Positions 39,475 to 48,594 are shown, counted from the first letter of the stretch. The stretch is 64,000 nucleotides of DNA from Psychrobacter urativorans (GCF_904846675.1 NZ_CAJHBT010000006.1:61005-125004), one strand, 5' to 3'. A program made the numbers and translations. Notes: generated by a model not told the origin, from the letters alone.

Positions 39475-39910
39475 GATGTATTCCTTAGTTTTTATTAGGT
39501 TCTGAATGATTAAAAAAGTCGTAGTTGAGGCTATTAGAATAAATCTGCACCAACCTATATGTGCTAACCAGAAAAGATGTGCTAACCGAAAAAGTTAATA
39601 CAATTTTAAGTTATTTGTTCAGAGTATGATTATTTGTTCAGAGCCTAACTATTAGAAAGTCTGTTTATTGATTTTTTTCATCATCATTGATACTACTAGT
39701 AGTTAGAGGCCACAGATAGTAGTAAGGTGTCACATGATGTTCAAAAAATGTAAGATTGATAACCGCATTCAAGATTAAGATAAGAAAAACGGCCACCAGT
39801 ATAGGGCAGCCGTAGTTAGGGTGTTGTATTAGACAGTATTACTCTTCATTTATACTGTTTGTTTCTGCTACTTTTTTTTCATTATTTACTTTCGCTCACA
39901 GTGTCAGAAC
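39475..39910. other. Intergenic region with two short tandem duplications
   Basis: Contains ATGTGCTAACC-type 18-base units twice (39559-39576 and 39577-39594, two differences) and TTATTTGTTCAGAG twice (39611-39624 and 39630-39643). No gene recognised. Confidence 0.6.
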
Positions 39911-40699
39911 TTACTTCGTTCCCACTCTGCTATTAACCCAGCGCAAAATTGGATCAGGCGAAACTTGTGAGAGCTTTTGTAATACTTTGGCTGGCATACC
40001 GATAGGGTAATGGGTACGTGATAGCTTACGATTAGGGCTACAGCTCAGTTTGCATAATTTTTTAGCGACATCATCAACCGTCAGATTGATACCTAAACGA
40101 TTGATACTGGTGACATTTATATCTTTGGTCATGTCGGACTTGACCCAAAGTGGCATCACGTCGATAACCTTGATACCCAGCTCAGCGTACTCAATATTTA
40201 GCCCTTCTGTTAAGCCGCGTACAAAGAACTTACTGGCAGCATAAGGAGCTACTTCAGACTGACCATAAATGGCAGAGGCTGACGATAAATTGATGATTTT
40301 ACCATTTTTGGCCTCCGATAAATAAGGGGCTAGCTTATGACAGCCAATGAGTACGCCTTTACAGTTGATATCAATCAAGGATAGTTGCTTATCTAAATCA
40401 GTCGTTGGTAGCGTGCCACTGACCAAGATACCAGCGTTATTAATCAGTACATCAATGCCGCCAAATCTATCAACCATATGCTCAATAGCAGTATCCCATG
40501 TCTCAGGCTCAGTCACATCGAGATGACCTTGGACGATACGCTTATCCTTTAGCGCTTTTTTAAAGACTTTGTCCTTAAGCGCACGCTCAAGCTCGTCGGT
40601 ATCAATATCAAAAATACCCACGCTATGACCTTTTGCCAGCAGTCGCTTGGCAGTTGCTAGACCGATACCGCGTGACGCGCCCGTGATTAATATATTCAT
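39911..40699 (-). CDS. Short-chain dehydrogenase/reductase (SDR)
   Basis: A 262-residue NAD(P)-dependent oxidoreductase. The cofactor motif is GASRGIGLATAKRL, then NNAGILVSG, catalytic Ser in NLSSASAIYG and the YxxxK pair in YAASKFFVRGL. The Asp after the second strand (FDIDTDE) favours NAD(H) over NADP(H). The C-terminus extends into a basic region rather than the usual short end, as in fatty-acid or retinol-type SDRs. Substrate unknown. Confidence 0.88.
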   Translation of the reverse strand: MNILITGASRGIGLATAKRLLAKGHSVGIFDIDTDELERALKDKVFKKALKDKRIVQGHLDVTEPETWDTAIEHMVDRFGGIDVLINNAGILVSGTLPTTDLDKQLSLIDINCKGVLIGCHKLAPYLSEAKNGKIINLSSASAIYGQSEVAPYAASKFFVRGLTEGLNIEYAELGIKVIDVMPLWVKSDMTKDINVTSINRLGINLTVDDVAKKLCKLSCSPNRKLSRTHYPIGMPAKVLQKLSQVSPDPILRWVNSRVGTK

Positions 40700-40925
40700 A
40701 ATGTCTCACTTGATAGTTATCAATAATGATTGAATTGAGGTGCAACGCCAGATGGTAGCATTCAGCTACGCCTTTATTTAGCACCGTGGTCTTTTATTTT
40801 TTAGTATAGCAAACTATGAGTAAAAGACTATTAATAAGAGAGATGAGTTAGCTCCTCCTGTTATCCATTTGTATCTGCTTACCTGATTGAGGCAGGGCGC
40901 GGGGCAATAGTTACAGTTTGCAGTG

Positions 40926-41465
40926 TCACTTGTTATCAGTTGATACCCCAAAACCTAGCTTACTCGGTGCTTGTGCTTCAAAATATGCTAATTTAAATGT
41001 CCACAAATAAATAAAAGCAATAGCATAAATTATATCCTCGCTTAGCTCCTCAACCATCTGACCAAAGGTTTCAGGGAATACAATAGCGTGCTCCCCCATA
41101 TATTGTAGTGTCGCCAACATGGCTACGACAAGGTATAGCCATACGGGAGTACGTTTTAGAACTGCCCAGAAATAACGCCATGAATAGATCAAAAAGCCGA
41201 GAGCAATGATATAAATGCCCAAAAGCACCATGTCTTCCCACCAATCATAAGATTGGCTCAGAAGCATAAAGTCACTTGGAACTAATATGTCAGACAAGTA
41301 GCTCAACTCACGACGAATAACCGTAAAAAATATCAAGACTGCGACTAACCAAAAATAACGACCTTGCTTGACGCGACTCTGTATCGAATACTGCGCGCAA
41401 AGTAGCAAGCACACCATTAAGAGGATATTACCGATAATTTCAATAATGCCATATTCAGTAAAAAT
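40926..41465 (-). CDS. Polytopic membrane protein of unknown function, probable ATT start
   Basis: The protein has about five hydrophobic segments, with a cluster of acidic residues before the last (GQMVEELSEDIIYAIAFIYL). I do not recognise the family. The frame is open to a GTG at 41537, but the first codons of that version lie in the polA terminator hairpin (41514-41541). A GGAGAG ribosome site at 41472-41477 stands 6 bases before an in-frame ATT (41463-41465) that would give (M)FTEYGIIEIIGN, so I propose ATT as start; no ATG, GTG or TTG occurs between. ATT starts are rare but known (infC, pcnB). Confidence 0.65.
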   Translation of the reverse strand: MFTEYGIIEIIGNILLMVCLLLCAQYSIQSRVKQGRYFWLVAVLIFFTVIRRELSYLSDILVPSDFMLLSQSYDWWEDMVLLGIYIIALGFLIYSWRYFWAVLKRTPVWLYLVVAMLATLQYMGEHAIVFPETFGQMVEELSEDIIYAIAFIYLWTFKLAYFEAQAPSKLGFGVSTDNK

Positions 41466-41513
41466 GGTAATCTCTCCGTATATAAAAATGAGTATAAAAT
41501 AATTATAAGAAAC

Positions 41514-41541
41514 AAAAAAGTGAGCACGGTGGCTCACTCTA
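41514..41541 (-). terminator. Terminator of polA
   Basis: On the minus strand AGTGAGC pairs with GCTCACT, followed by TTTTTT. It sits 65 bases after the polA stop and overlaps the 5' end of the frame reading into the next membrane protein. Confidence 0.82.
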
Positions 41542-41605
41542 AACCATAAGTTATCCTAGGGAAAAGAATAACTTAACATCGGTTTGTTTCTTTTAGTTCT
41601 AAAGG

Positions 41606-44563
41606 CTAATGAGCCTCGTCCCAATTGCTACCAATATCAGTCTCAACTAATAATGGTACGGCAAAATCAACGTTCCAACCTGTTTCCGCTGCCGTGACTG
41701 ATAATACCTCTTGCATGGCATTGGTAATCAGCTGGCTAATCTGGTCAGCATGGTCACTATCGACTTCGAACACCAATTCATCATGAACTTGTAGTAGCAT
41801 TTTCGCTTGGGCTTTTGGTAACACCTTATCGACGGCAATCATCGCCAGTTTAATAATATCTGCCGCTGAGCCTTGTAGCGGGGCGTTAATGGCAGCGCGT
41901 TCAGCACCTTGTTTGACCATGCGATTGCTATGATTAATATCAGGGGTATAAAGCTTACGGCCTAAAATGGTCTCGACATAGCCTTTATCATGGGCGCTGG
42001 CACGAGTATTTATCATATATTCTTTAACGCTGGGGTAGCGATTAAAGTACATATCGATATACTCTTGCGCCTCGCCGCGGCTCATCTGTAATTGCTTGGC
42101 AAGTCCAAAGGCGCTCATACCATATAGCAGACCAAAGTTAATGGCTTTGGCATTACGGCGTTCGGTGGCGCTGACATCCTCGACACTTTTCCCCAATACT
42201 TCAGCGGCGGTAGCGGTATGAATATCAAGACCGTCATTAAAGGCGCGAGTCAGGTTCTCATCACCAGAAAAATGTGCCATCAGTCGCAATTCAATTTGCG
42301 AGTAATCCGCAGCTAAAATAACGCGCCCTTCTGGCGCGATAAAGGCTTGGCGAATTAGGCGACCGGTCGTTGTACGAATAGGGATGTTTTGCAAATTAGG
42401 ATCTGTTGATGACAGTCTGCCGGTACTGGTCAATGCTTGATGATAACTGGTATGCACACGGTCAGTCTTAGAATCGGCAACATTATCAAGCGCATCGGTA
42501 TAGGTATTTTTAAGCTTCGCTAAACCACGATATTCTAAAACGATATCGACTAGTGGATGGTCAATCTTGGACAATACCGCTTCGCCGGTTGAGTACTGAC
42601 CAGACTTGGTCTTTTTACCACCTATGACGCCTAGCTTATCGAATAGCATTTCACCGAGCTGCTTAGGAGAACCCAAATTAAATGCTTCGCCTGCCACTTT
42701 ATAAGCACGTTCTTCTAGCGCTATAATTTCTTCATCAAAGCGTTTGGATAATTCATTTAAAAATGGACGCTTAATCAAAATACCTTCAGCTTCCATTTGA
42801 CACAATATCTCAGCCGTTGGAATCTCTAACTCATGTAGCAATTTTTGATTATTTTCATCATCGTCAAGTTTTTTGCTAAAAATATCGAACAGCTGATAAG
42901 TAATATCGGCGTCTTCACAAGCGTAATCACTAGCAATATCAATAGCGACTTGATCAAAGCTGACTTGTTTAGCGCCTTTATCGGCGACATCTTCAAAGCT
43001 GATGGTTTGGGTCTGCAAATAATGCCGTGCTAAGTCATCCATGCCATGACGAGTAATAGCAGCATTAATCACATAGCTGGCAAGCATGGTATCCATTGCC
43101 CAGTTGTTAGGCTTATCATGAATGCTGCCTACTAAGTCAATATCATAACGGCTTAAGATATGGGCATCATATTTAAGATGTTGACCGATTTTGCCTATAT
43201 TTGTATTTTCTAATATGGGTTTTAGACGTGCTAATACGGTATCACGATCAAGTTGTTTAGACGTTAGCTCATCGCCTTCCAAGTTATGAGTCAAGGGAAC
43301 ATAATAAGCTTCGTGTGCCTGCGTAGCAAAAGACAATCCAACCAATTCAGCTTGACGCCAATACACACTGGTAGTCTCAGTATCGATAACAAAGTGCGGA
43401 GCGTTCTCTAACTGCGCAACTAAGCTGTCAAAGGCGGGCATATCCAAGATGGTATGCCAGGCTTTATCATGATTTTTACTGTTTTTGATATTATCAATTT
43501 TGGTTGATTGCAGCGACTTAGCGATTTGCGCTTGTGATTCGGTGTCTGCTTGAGTGGCAGCAACGCCTTGTGAGCCTTGGCCATTAGCCGGATGATTGGG
43601 GTGATCGAGGGATGCTAGCTCATTTTTAAATTCAAGCTCGCTGTATATATTGCGTAGCTCATCAATATGAGCACAAGGGTCAGTATTGATTTTTAGCTCG
43701 TTCCAATCGTGAGCAATATCCAAATCGGTAACGATAGTCGCAAGCTGTGCATTGAGTGGAATTTCATCGGCATGTTCGATTAGACTCTTTGCACCGCGGC
43801 CTTTAATGGTCGCGAGGTTTTGCAACATATTATCGATCGTGCCATATTCATTAAGTAAATCTTTGGCAGTCTTTTTACCAATACCGGGCACGCCTTTGAT
43901 ACCGTCAGAGGAATCGCCCATTAAGGTTAGGAAATCAATCATCTGATTGGGGTTGATACCAAATTTATCGACCACCCCTTGGCTGTCTGTCACTTTCCCT
44001 GTGAAGCTATCTTCTAAAATCACGCAGTCATTGACCAGTTGTGCCATATCTTTATCACCGGTTGAGATGACGACATGATGACCCTTTTCAACAGCGCGGT
44101 GAGCAAGCGTACCAATGATATCATCGGCTTCTGCGCCTTCGATACGCAGTAGCGGAATACCCAAGGCCGTCACTAAGCGATGCAGATAAGGAATTTGCTG
44201 GGACAGCTCGATATCCATCGGTGGGCGCGCCGCTTTATAATCTGTAGACAAATGATGGCGAAAAGTGGGCGATTTGGTATCAAAACAGACCGCCATATGG
44301 GTCGGATGATAGCGACGCATGACTTTTAGCAGTGCGTTTAACGTGCCACGAATGGCATTGGTATGTTGACCTTGTGTGGTTATCATCGGCGGTAAGGCAT
44401 GATAAGTACGAAACAGATAATAAGAGCCATCGACTAAGATAAATGGTGGCTTGTCTTTGTCCACATGGCTGGTATCCATGGTCGCCACATTAGGCATAGT
44501 ATCAAAGCTGGGCAGGGTATCTGGGTCAAGGGCTAGATGGGAGTTGTGGTCATTCTCGGTCAT
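41606..44563 (-). CDS. polA: DNA polymerase I
   Basis: A 985-residue enzyme for Okazaki fragment maturation and repair. The 5' nuclease domain has VDGSYYLFRTYHALP and GDSSDGIKGVPGIGKKTA. The 3'-5' exonuclease keeps its acidic residues (HFVIDTETTSV), so proofreading should be active. The polymerase domain has LSSTDPNLQNIPIR, ADYSQIELRLMAHFSGD and LLQVHDELVFEV. A low-complexity Gln/Ser-rich linker joins the first two domains. The ATG at 44563 is chosen over GTG 44572. Confidence 0.97.
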   Translation of the reverse strand: MTENDHNSHLALDPDTLPSFDTMPNVATMDTSHVDKDKPPFILVDGSYYLFRTYHALPPMITTQGQHTNAIRGTLNALLKVMRRYHPTHMAVCFDTKSPTFRHHLSTDYKAARPPMDIELSQQIPYLHRLVTALGIPLLRIEGAEADDIIGTLAHRAVEKGHHVVISTGDKDMAQLVNDCVILEDSFTGKVTDSQGVVDKFGINPNQMIDFLTLMGDSSDGIKGVPGIGKKTAKDLLNEYGTIDNMLQNLATIKGRGAKSLIEHADEIPLNAQLATIVTDLDIAHDWNELKINTDPCAHIDELRNIYSELEFKNELASLDHPNHPANGQGSQGVAATQADTESQAQIAKSLQSTKIDNIKNSKNHDKAWHTILDMPAFDSLVAQLENAPHFVIDTETTSVYWRQAELVGLSFATQAHEAYYVPLTHNLEGDELTSKQLDRDTVLARLKPILENTNIGKIGQHLKYDAHILSRYDIDLVGSIHDKPNNWAMDTMLASYVINAAITRHGMDDLARHYLQTQTISFEDVADKGAKQVSFDQVAIDIASDYACEDADITYQLFDIFSKKLDDDENNQKLLHELEIPTAEILCQMEAEGILIKRPFLNELSKRFDEEIIALEERAYKVAGEAFNLGSPKQLGEMLFDKLGVIGGKKTKSGQYSTGEAVLSKIDHPLVDIVLEYRGLAKLKNTYTDALDNVADSKTDRVHTSYHQALTSTGRLSSTDPNLQNIPIRTTTGRLIRQAFIAPEGRVILAADYSQIELRLMAHFSGDENLTRAFNDGLDIHTATAAEVLGKSVEDVSATERRNAKAINFGLLYGMSAFGLAKQLQMSRGEAQEYIDMYFNRYPSVKEYMINTRASAHDKGYVETILGRKLYTPDINHSNRMVKQGAERAAINAPLQGSAADIIKLAMIAVDKVLPKAQAKMLLQVHDELVFEVDSDHADQISQLITNAMQEVLSVTAAETGWNVDFAVPLLVETDIGSNWDEAH

Positions 44564-44720
44564 AAAAGTCACTTATTATTAGGTATCAGATAAATTAAGT
44601 ATCAGATAAAAAGATGCCCCCATTATAACGATAAAACTGCTGATTGCCGAACTTCTCAATGCTTATGAGGGTTATCGCTGAAATGTCGCCAATAAAATCA
44701 AGTTATAAGTGCCGCCCATA

Positions 44721-44745
44721 AAAAAACCCAGCGTGTGCTGGATTC
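44721..44745 (-). terminator. Terminator of ohr
   Basis: CCAGC pairs with GCTGG around GTGT; on the minus strand GGGTTTTTTT follows. Confidence 0.75.
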
Positions 44746-44814
44746 TTTTAAATAGCTTTTAGCGAGAGTGCGCTTAGCGTTTTTATCTATTTGCGCGCTT
44801 ACTTCTAATTCTAA

Positions 44815-45228
44815 TTATTTTACTTCTGAAGTCACTTCGCTATCGATATTATCGTGGGTGGCTTTAGAATACGGGCACACTTTATTAGCCTTTTCGACCA
44901 GCTTTTGGAACTCATCTGCTGATAGTTCGGTATTTTCAGCGCTAACGTGAATTTTGACCGCTAATTGAAAATCGAGGCCTTCACCTTTAAATAATTCTAC
45001 CGATACTTCAGTTGTGGAGTCAAACTTTGCTTTTTCTGCTTGTTTGACCGCAGCTAGCGCCCCATCAAAGCAGGCCGCATAGCCCATTGCAAACAGTTGT
45101 TCTGGATTATTGCCTTCTTCACCAGAGCCGGGCGCTACCATGTTGATAGTCAGATCGCTGTCTTTAAGGCTGGCATTACCTGTACGACCGCCAGTAACCG
45201 TTGCTGTAGTAGAATATAGTGTTTTCAT
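44815..45228 (-). CDS. ohr: Organic hydroperoxide resistance protein (Ohr/OsmC family)
   Basis: A 137-residue thiol peroxidase that reduces organic hydroperoxides using lipoylated proteins as donors. Both catalytic Cys are present: GYAACFDGAL and NKVCPYSKAT. The N-terminus VTGGRTGNASLKDSDL fits the Ohr subgroup rather than OsmC. No ohrR repressor gene is next to it. AAAGGACATG gives a good ribosome site. Confidence 0.95.
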   Translation of the reverse strand: MKTLYSTTATVTGGRTGNASLKDSDLTINMVAPGSGEEGNNPEQLFAMGYAACFDGALAAVKQAEKAKFDSTTEVSVELFKGEGLDFQLAVKIHVSAENTELSADEFQKLVEKANKVCPYSKATHDNIDSEVTSEVK

Positions 45229-45484
45229 AACATGTCCTTTTCTATGAATTTTTTATAATCAATTTTAATAACTAAATTTTAAATAGCTCATTAAGCATAG
45301 CAAATCATGCGCTTAGCTCTATATAGCCGTAGTAAATGTATGATATGGATTTGTAAGTAAGACTTACAGTTGGCAAAGGGTAGTACAAGCTCGATATATA
45401 AGTTATAGCAACACTGGTGTAATATACATAAAACGCTCTGTAAATATAAATAGCAGAATACCTTGTTAATAAGGATACGTCTTA

Positions 45485-46405
45485 ATGAAAAAAATAAACA
45501 AGCAGATACTTGTGCCTATCAGTCTCTCCTTACTAACGATCACGCTCGCTGGCTGTAATGATGATGATAATGCTATTTTTGGTTCAGGTAGTAGTAATGA
45601 GTTCACAGTCAGTAGTTTTGATAAAGGTATTGATCGTCAAACCAATAGGGAAGCGGTAGTACGTATCGATAGCAGATACCGCACAGGCGAGCGTGATGTT
45701 AAATCGACCAATATTGTAGGTAATTATAATAATCAAAATATCGATGATTTAGAGACATCTGTGGTTCTGGCAAACCAGTTTGACGGTACATTAGAAGATA
45801 AAAATATTGAAGTGAATAGCCGCACCGTTAAACGTCCTGTCTATGAGAAAAATAACAACAAGCAGTTTAATTATGAGACCACTTATAGAACAATTTCCTT
45901 ATCAGGTGTTGATGCGCGCGACTATACTGCTAGCAACAACTTTGGTAGCAGTCGCGGCATTTTTACTGATTTGAATAATTACCCCAAAATCCCTACCAAT
46001 CTTAGCTTCCCAGCTGGTTCAGTGTGCTACATTCCAGTAACCACCAGCGACCGCTCATTTTTCATCTTTAGTACTAAAGACAAAACAGGCTACCAGACGC
46101 TTGGTAAGTGGACTGAGAACGCAGAAAAACGGTTTAGTGATAACCGTCAATCTAGTACCACCACGCTCAATATTGGCTCAGGTAATAAATATAAAGCAGT
46201 ACAGGTGAAGTTCTTTGCGGTCGATAATGATCCAGAATATTTGTCTAATGGTATAGATTACGATGGCAGTATTTATAATGCTGATTTCATTGATAGCACC
46301 CAGTCTCGACCTAATGAGGACAGTCTTCGCGGCGTCGTCGATTGCACCTTGGTGAATGATGTGGCGGCTGATTTTTTGGAAATAGAGATTAAACGCTATT
46401 ATTAA
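45485..46405 (+). CDS. Hypothetical lipoprotein
   Basis: A 306-residue protein with a lipoprotein signal: MKKINKQILVPISLSLLTIT followed by the lipobox LAGC, so Cys24 should be lipidated. The next residues, NDDDN, suit either retention or sorting, which differ among species. The mature part is rich in Asn, Asp, Ser and Tyr and has two Cys that could pair. I do not recognise a domain. AAGGATACGTCTTAATG gives a weak ribosome site. It is the last backbone gene before the GC-richer island. Confidence 0.75.
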   Translation: MKKINKQILVPISLSLLTITLAGCNDDDNAIFGSGSSNEFTVSSFDKGIDRQTNREAVVRIDSRYRTGERDVKSTNIVGNYNNQNIDDLETSVVLANQFDGTLEDKNIEVNSRTVKRPVYEKNNNKQFNYETTYRTISLSGVDARDYTASNNFGSSRGIFTDLNNYPKIPTNLSFPAGSVCYIPVTTSDRSFFIFSTKDKTGYQTLGKWTENAEKRFSDNRQSSTTTLNIGSGNKYKAVQVKFFAVDNDPEYLSNGIDYDGSIYNADFIDSTQSRPNEDSLRGVVDCTLVNDVAADFLEIEIKRYY

Positions 46406-46758
46406 AAATATTAAAAAACATCAAAAAATCCTTTTAATGTCGGTTCTTTTAGACTCATGCCAGTTATCAACTACCTAGAAGATAAAAACTCTGAGATAAT
46501 CGTTGAGAAAGTAGAGCTTAATGAGTTCACAACGTATGATTGGGCAGATGTTCGTTCTTACCTTAGAATGTCAAGGCATTCTCTCTTTCTGCCCAGTGTT
46601 TCTCTGAACGAAATACGTTTTATTGTTAGGTTCCCTTCCACTGCATTACCGTCGCCACTCGGGTGCCCACTGAATAGAAAGTAAGATCAGATTCGGCTCC
46701 GAACACCTAACCGTCCGAAACGAAGCATTGGTCTTAGAAACGAACCATGTCCACGGGA
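46406..46758. other. Left boundary of the island
   Basis: The first 200 bases resemble the AT-rich backbone; from about 46620 the composition shifts to that of the island. The 75-codon frame at 46457 lacks a ribosome site and family resemblance. No integrase, transposase or inverted repeat was seen at the junction. Confidence 0.55.
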
Positions 46759-47586
46759 TCATTCATGCGCTGCTTTCCATGCACTCATTCCTCCAATATA
46801 AATGTCGAGCTTATCGAAGCCTCGGCTTGCCAGCCATCCTGCCGCTATCGTGGCCCGTTCGCCACTGGCGTATAGTGGCGTATAGTGGCGATTGCTGTCG
46901 AGTTCGTGCCAACGTTCATTGAGATGGCCGACATAGATGTGCTGGGACGCTTCGATCGCAGTGGTAGCCCGTTCGTCAGCGTCGCGGACGTCGAGTAGTG
47001 TCCAGCCTTTAGTGTCATTAAGGCGATTTTCAACCTCAGTTGTGCCAATCATCGGGGTTTGCTGCATTTCCTCCCCCTGCTTGGCAGCGGAGACTACGCC
47101 GACATAGCCACCCAAGACATTGTCGAGGGCGATTCGTACCAGATGTTCCATGGCAGTGGCAAGCTGTTCCTTATCGGATGCGATCAGCGCCAAGCTTTTT
47201 CCTTCACGGAAGAACCATCCAGCAAAAGCGGAGATCATGTCCACGGGTAGGCTCATCGCCCCAGGCAGATGACTGGAAGCATAAGCCATCGGCTCACGAA
47301 TATCGACTAGATGATCAGCGTTGCAGTTATTAAGTTGCTGGAGCGAAAGGCTGCGCGGCCGGGTGACAGCTGGAGGCGCCTCGCCGCCCTCCATATTGAG
47401 TCGCTCCATCAGCCGAAAATAGGGCGGCTGGTAATGATTCTCGCTCACCTTGAGGCGGATGAATGCGTCGCGGTCCGCAATTTGCAAACGCGGGTTGTTC
47501 AATCTCTCATGGTCGACGGTGGAAAATTCGCGCTCTGCCATGCTCGATCCGCAGGACTGATCCAGCACCGTGTGCGGGGTAGACAA
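46759..47586 (-). CDS. Rhodanese-like double domain (3' part of split gene), catalytic Cys absent
   Basis: Native sequence begins at CGSSMAEREFST; the first residues of the frame are out-of-frame MBL codons. Two rhodanese-like domains follow. The first (HLVDIREPMAYASSHLPGA) has no Cys in its loop, which is usual. The second (TLLDVRDADERATT...) has LYASGERA where active rhodaneses have a Cys before the AxGxR-type loop, so sulfur transfer is doubtful. A perfect 10-base tandem repeat (46871-46890) covers this loop. Confidence 0.75.
   Translation of the reverse strand: MSTPHTVLDQSCGSSMAEREFSTVDHERLNNPRLQIADRDAFIRLKVSENHYQPPYFRLMERLNMEGGEAPPAVTRPRSLSLQQLNNCNADHLVDIREPMAYASSHLPGAMSLPVDMISAFAGWFFREGKSLALIASDKEQLATAMEHLVRIALDNVLGGYVGVVSAAKQGEEMQQTPMIGTTEVENRLNDTKGWTLLDVRDADERATTAIEASQHIYVGHLNERWHELDSNRHYTPLYASGERATIAAGWLASRGFDKLDIYIGGMSAWKAAHE
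46871..46890 (-). repeat. 10-base tandem repeat at the rhodanese active-site loop
   Basis: TATAGTGGCG occurs twice in tandem and encodes part of HYTPLYASGE. It lies exactly where the catalytic Cys codon is expected. Confidence 0.85.
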
Positions 47587-48109
47587 TAGCCTGATCGCCT
47601 AGCGCCAGGATCTTTCGTAGCGAGTCGTAGGGCAGACCTGCAACCTCCTCGCGTCGGTCGGGGTAGAAGTCAGTGCGTCCGACATCCCCTATGAACAACG
47701 CATCGCCGGTGAATACGCCGACAGCTTTGTCTGGATAGGCTGTGTCGAACACGGCATAAGCAAGGTGATCGTCGGTGTGGCCGGGCGTTTCCAGTACGCG
47801 GATTTCAAGCTGGCCGATGGCGAAGCAATCGCCGTCGCGCACCGTCTGGGCATAGACAATGGGCCTTTCTGGGTTCGGCCCGTGTAGCACAACTGCGCCA
47901 GTAATTTTCGCTAGGATCGGCGCACCGGAAACTAAGTCTTCATTGCGATGAGTTTCGAAAATGTGGGTGATTTCTAACCCTTCTGCACGCGCTTTATCCA
48001 CGTAAATCGCGCAGTCGCGACGTGGATCAATCACCGCAGCCTGACCGCCTGATCCCACTAGATAAGATAAGTGCGAAAGTCCCGGTGTTTTAATTTTTTC
48101 CAACAGCAT
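47507..48109 (-). CDS. MBL-fold persulfide/sulfur dioxygenase-like domain (5' part of split gene)
   Basis: A 200-codon frame. It starts with MLLEKIKTPGLSHLSYLVGS and has the ETHE1/Blh-like metal motifs ETHRNEDLVSG, LETPGHTDDHL, FTGDALFIGDVGRTDFYPDR and YPAHGAGS. In this family an iron centre oxidises glutathione persulfide to sulfite. The last 20 residues (from Leu after GSV) are read out of frame and are not native. The start has a strong AAGGAGAC site and its own promoter with the ATATT-N3-AATAT palindrome. Confidence 0.8.
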   Translation of the reverse strand: MLLEKIKTPGLSHLSYLVGSGGQAAVIDPRRDCAIYVDKARAEGLEITHIFETHRNEDLVSGAPILAKITGAVVLHGPNPERPIVYAQTVRDGDCFAIGQLEIRVLETPGHTDDHLAYAVFDTAYPDKAVGVFTGDALFIGDVGRTDFYPDRREEVAGLPYDSLRKILALGDQAIVYPAHGAGSVLRIEHGRARIFHRRP

Positions 48110-48166
48110 AACCGTCTCCTTAAACGAACATTCTCGGCCTTTTCGGTAAAAAGGTTATTATGATAA

Positions 48167-48198
48167 ATGCTAGCTGATCATATTTGGAATATCAAATA
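48167..48198 (-). promoter_or_regulatory. Promoter and palindromic operator of the MBL-rhodanese gene
   Basis: On the minus strand TTGATA (48195-48190) and TAGCAT (48172-48167) are 17 bases apart. The palindrome ATATT-TGG-AATAT (48080+100 to 48192, i.e. 48180-48192) overlaps the -35 box and spacer. The same arrangement precedes ccoN at 55993-56024, so a common repressor (for example a BigR/SqrR-type persulfide sensor) is inferred; no regulator gene is in the window. Confidence 0.7.
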
Positions 48199-48210
48199 AG
48201 TTTCTTCTAT

Positions 48211-48375
48211 ACAATATTGAGCCTATAGACAGTGTCAATAAAGCATTTGTAAAATAAAGGGGAATAGTGTCTTGACCGTAAATTCGCGCCTCAGAATGCA
48301 TTCTATCTACTGCTATTTCCTTCCAAATTTCAATGATAAGTTATTCATTATGAGGGCAGAGTCTACACCTTTGTC
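48211..48375 (+). repeat. Diverged duplicate of the prfC promoter region and start codon
   Basis: This matches 56581-56775: both have an AATAT-YGAGCCTAT block, a TCTTGACC-R-TAAAT block, and a stretch ending in the identical 20 bases gataagttattcattatgag (48335-48354 and 56750-56769). Within 49 aligned bases up to the fourth codon I count three mismatches and two gaps. The ATG at 48350 opens only 21 codons and similarity fades after codon 4, so it is a prfC 5' remnant. Confidence 0.8.
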
Positions 48376-48594
48376 ACTCAACATTAATAATATTGCTTCT
48401 TTGCAGTCAAGGTGAAAGGGCAATCCTCAAGCAGTAATGAATCCTACCTTGTAGGTTCTGCTAGATTCAAGCGGTGCATCCTCGCATGCCGCCTAATTTT
48501 GGGAACTCAGGGCTTTAAGCCGTCCATATCAATTCTAGGTGTGGTGCGAGATAACCGTGTAGATCACTCATTTACAGGAGAGTAAGGTTAGCTT

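Larger units (their letters stand above)
46759..48109 (-). pseudogene. MBL-rhodanese sulfur dioxygenase-type gene split by a 1-base frameshift
   Basis: The 5' frame (from 48109) encodes the metallo-beta-lactamase part up to YPAHGAGSV; the family then continues with a Cys-Gly-Ser stretch and AEREFST, which here appears in the next frame (CGSSMAEREFSTVDHERLNN). Removing one of the two G at 47554-47555 (a C on the coding strand, GTCCTGC to GTCTGC) restores one protein of about 449 residues, the usual size of bacterial fused MBL-rhodanese proteins. It may be a pseudogene, a sequencing error or two coupled proteins, since the second frame has its own start upstream of the junction. Single-protein architecture is from family knowledge. 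Confidence 0.85.
48110..48594. other. Intergenic region between the MBL-rhodanese and cco units
   Basis: Contains the MBL promoter, the prfC-like remnant, then about 200 bases (48376-48594) with no gene recognised. Confidence 0.55.

Noticed and set aside
41606..44563. Possible loss of proofreading in PolA
   Set aside because: The exonuclease motif VIDTETTSV keeps the acidic metal ligands, so the domain looks active.
46457..46684. 75-codon plus-strand frame at the left island boundary
   Set aside because: No ribosome site, mixed composition across the boundary, and no recognisable family; probably chance.
47507..48109. Toxin-antitoxin or beta-lactamase reading of the MBL gene
   Set aside because: The ETHRNED, GDVGRTDFYPDR and YPAHGAGS motifs belong to the ETHE1/Blh sulfur group, not to antibiotic hydrolases.
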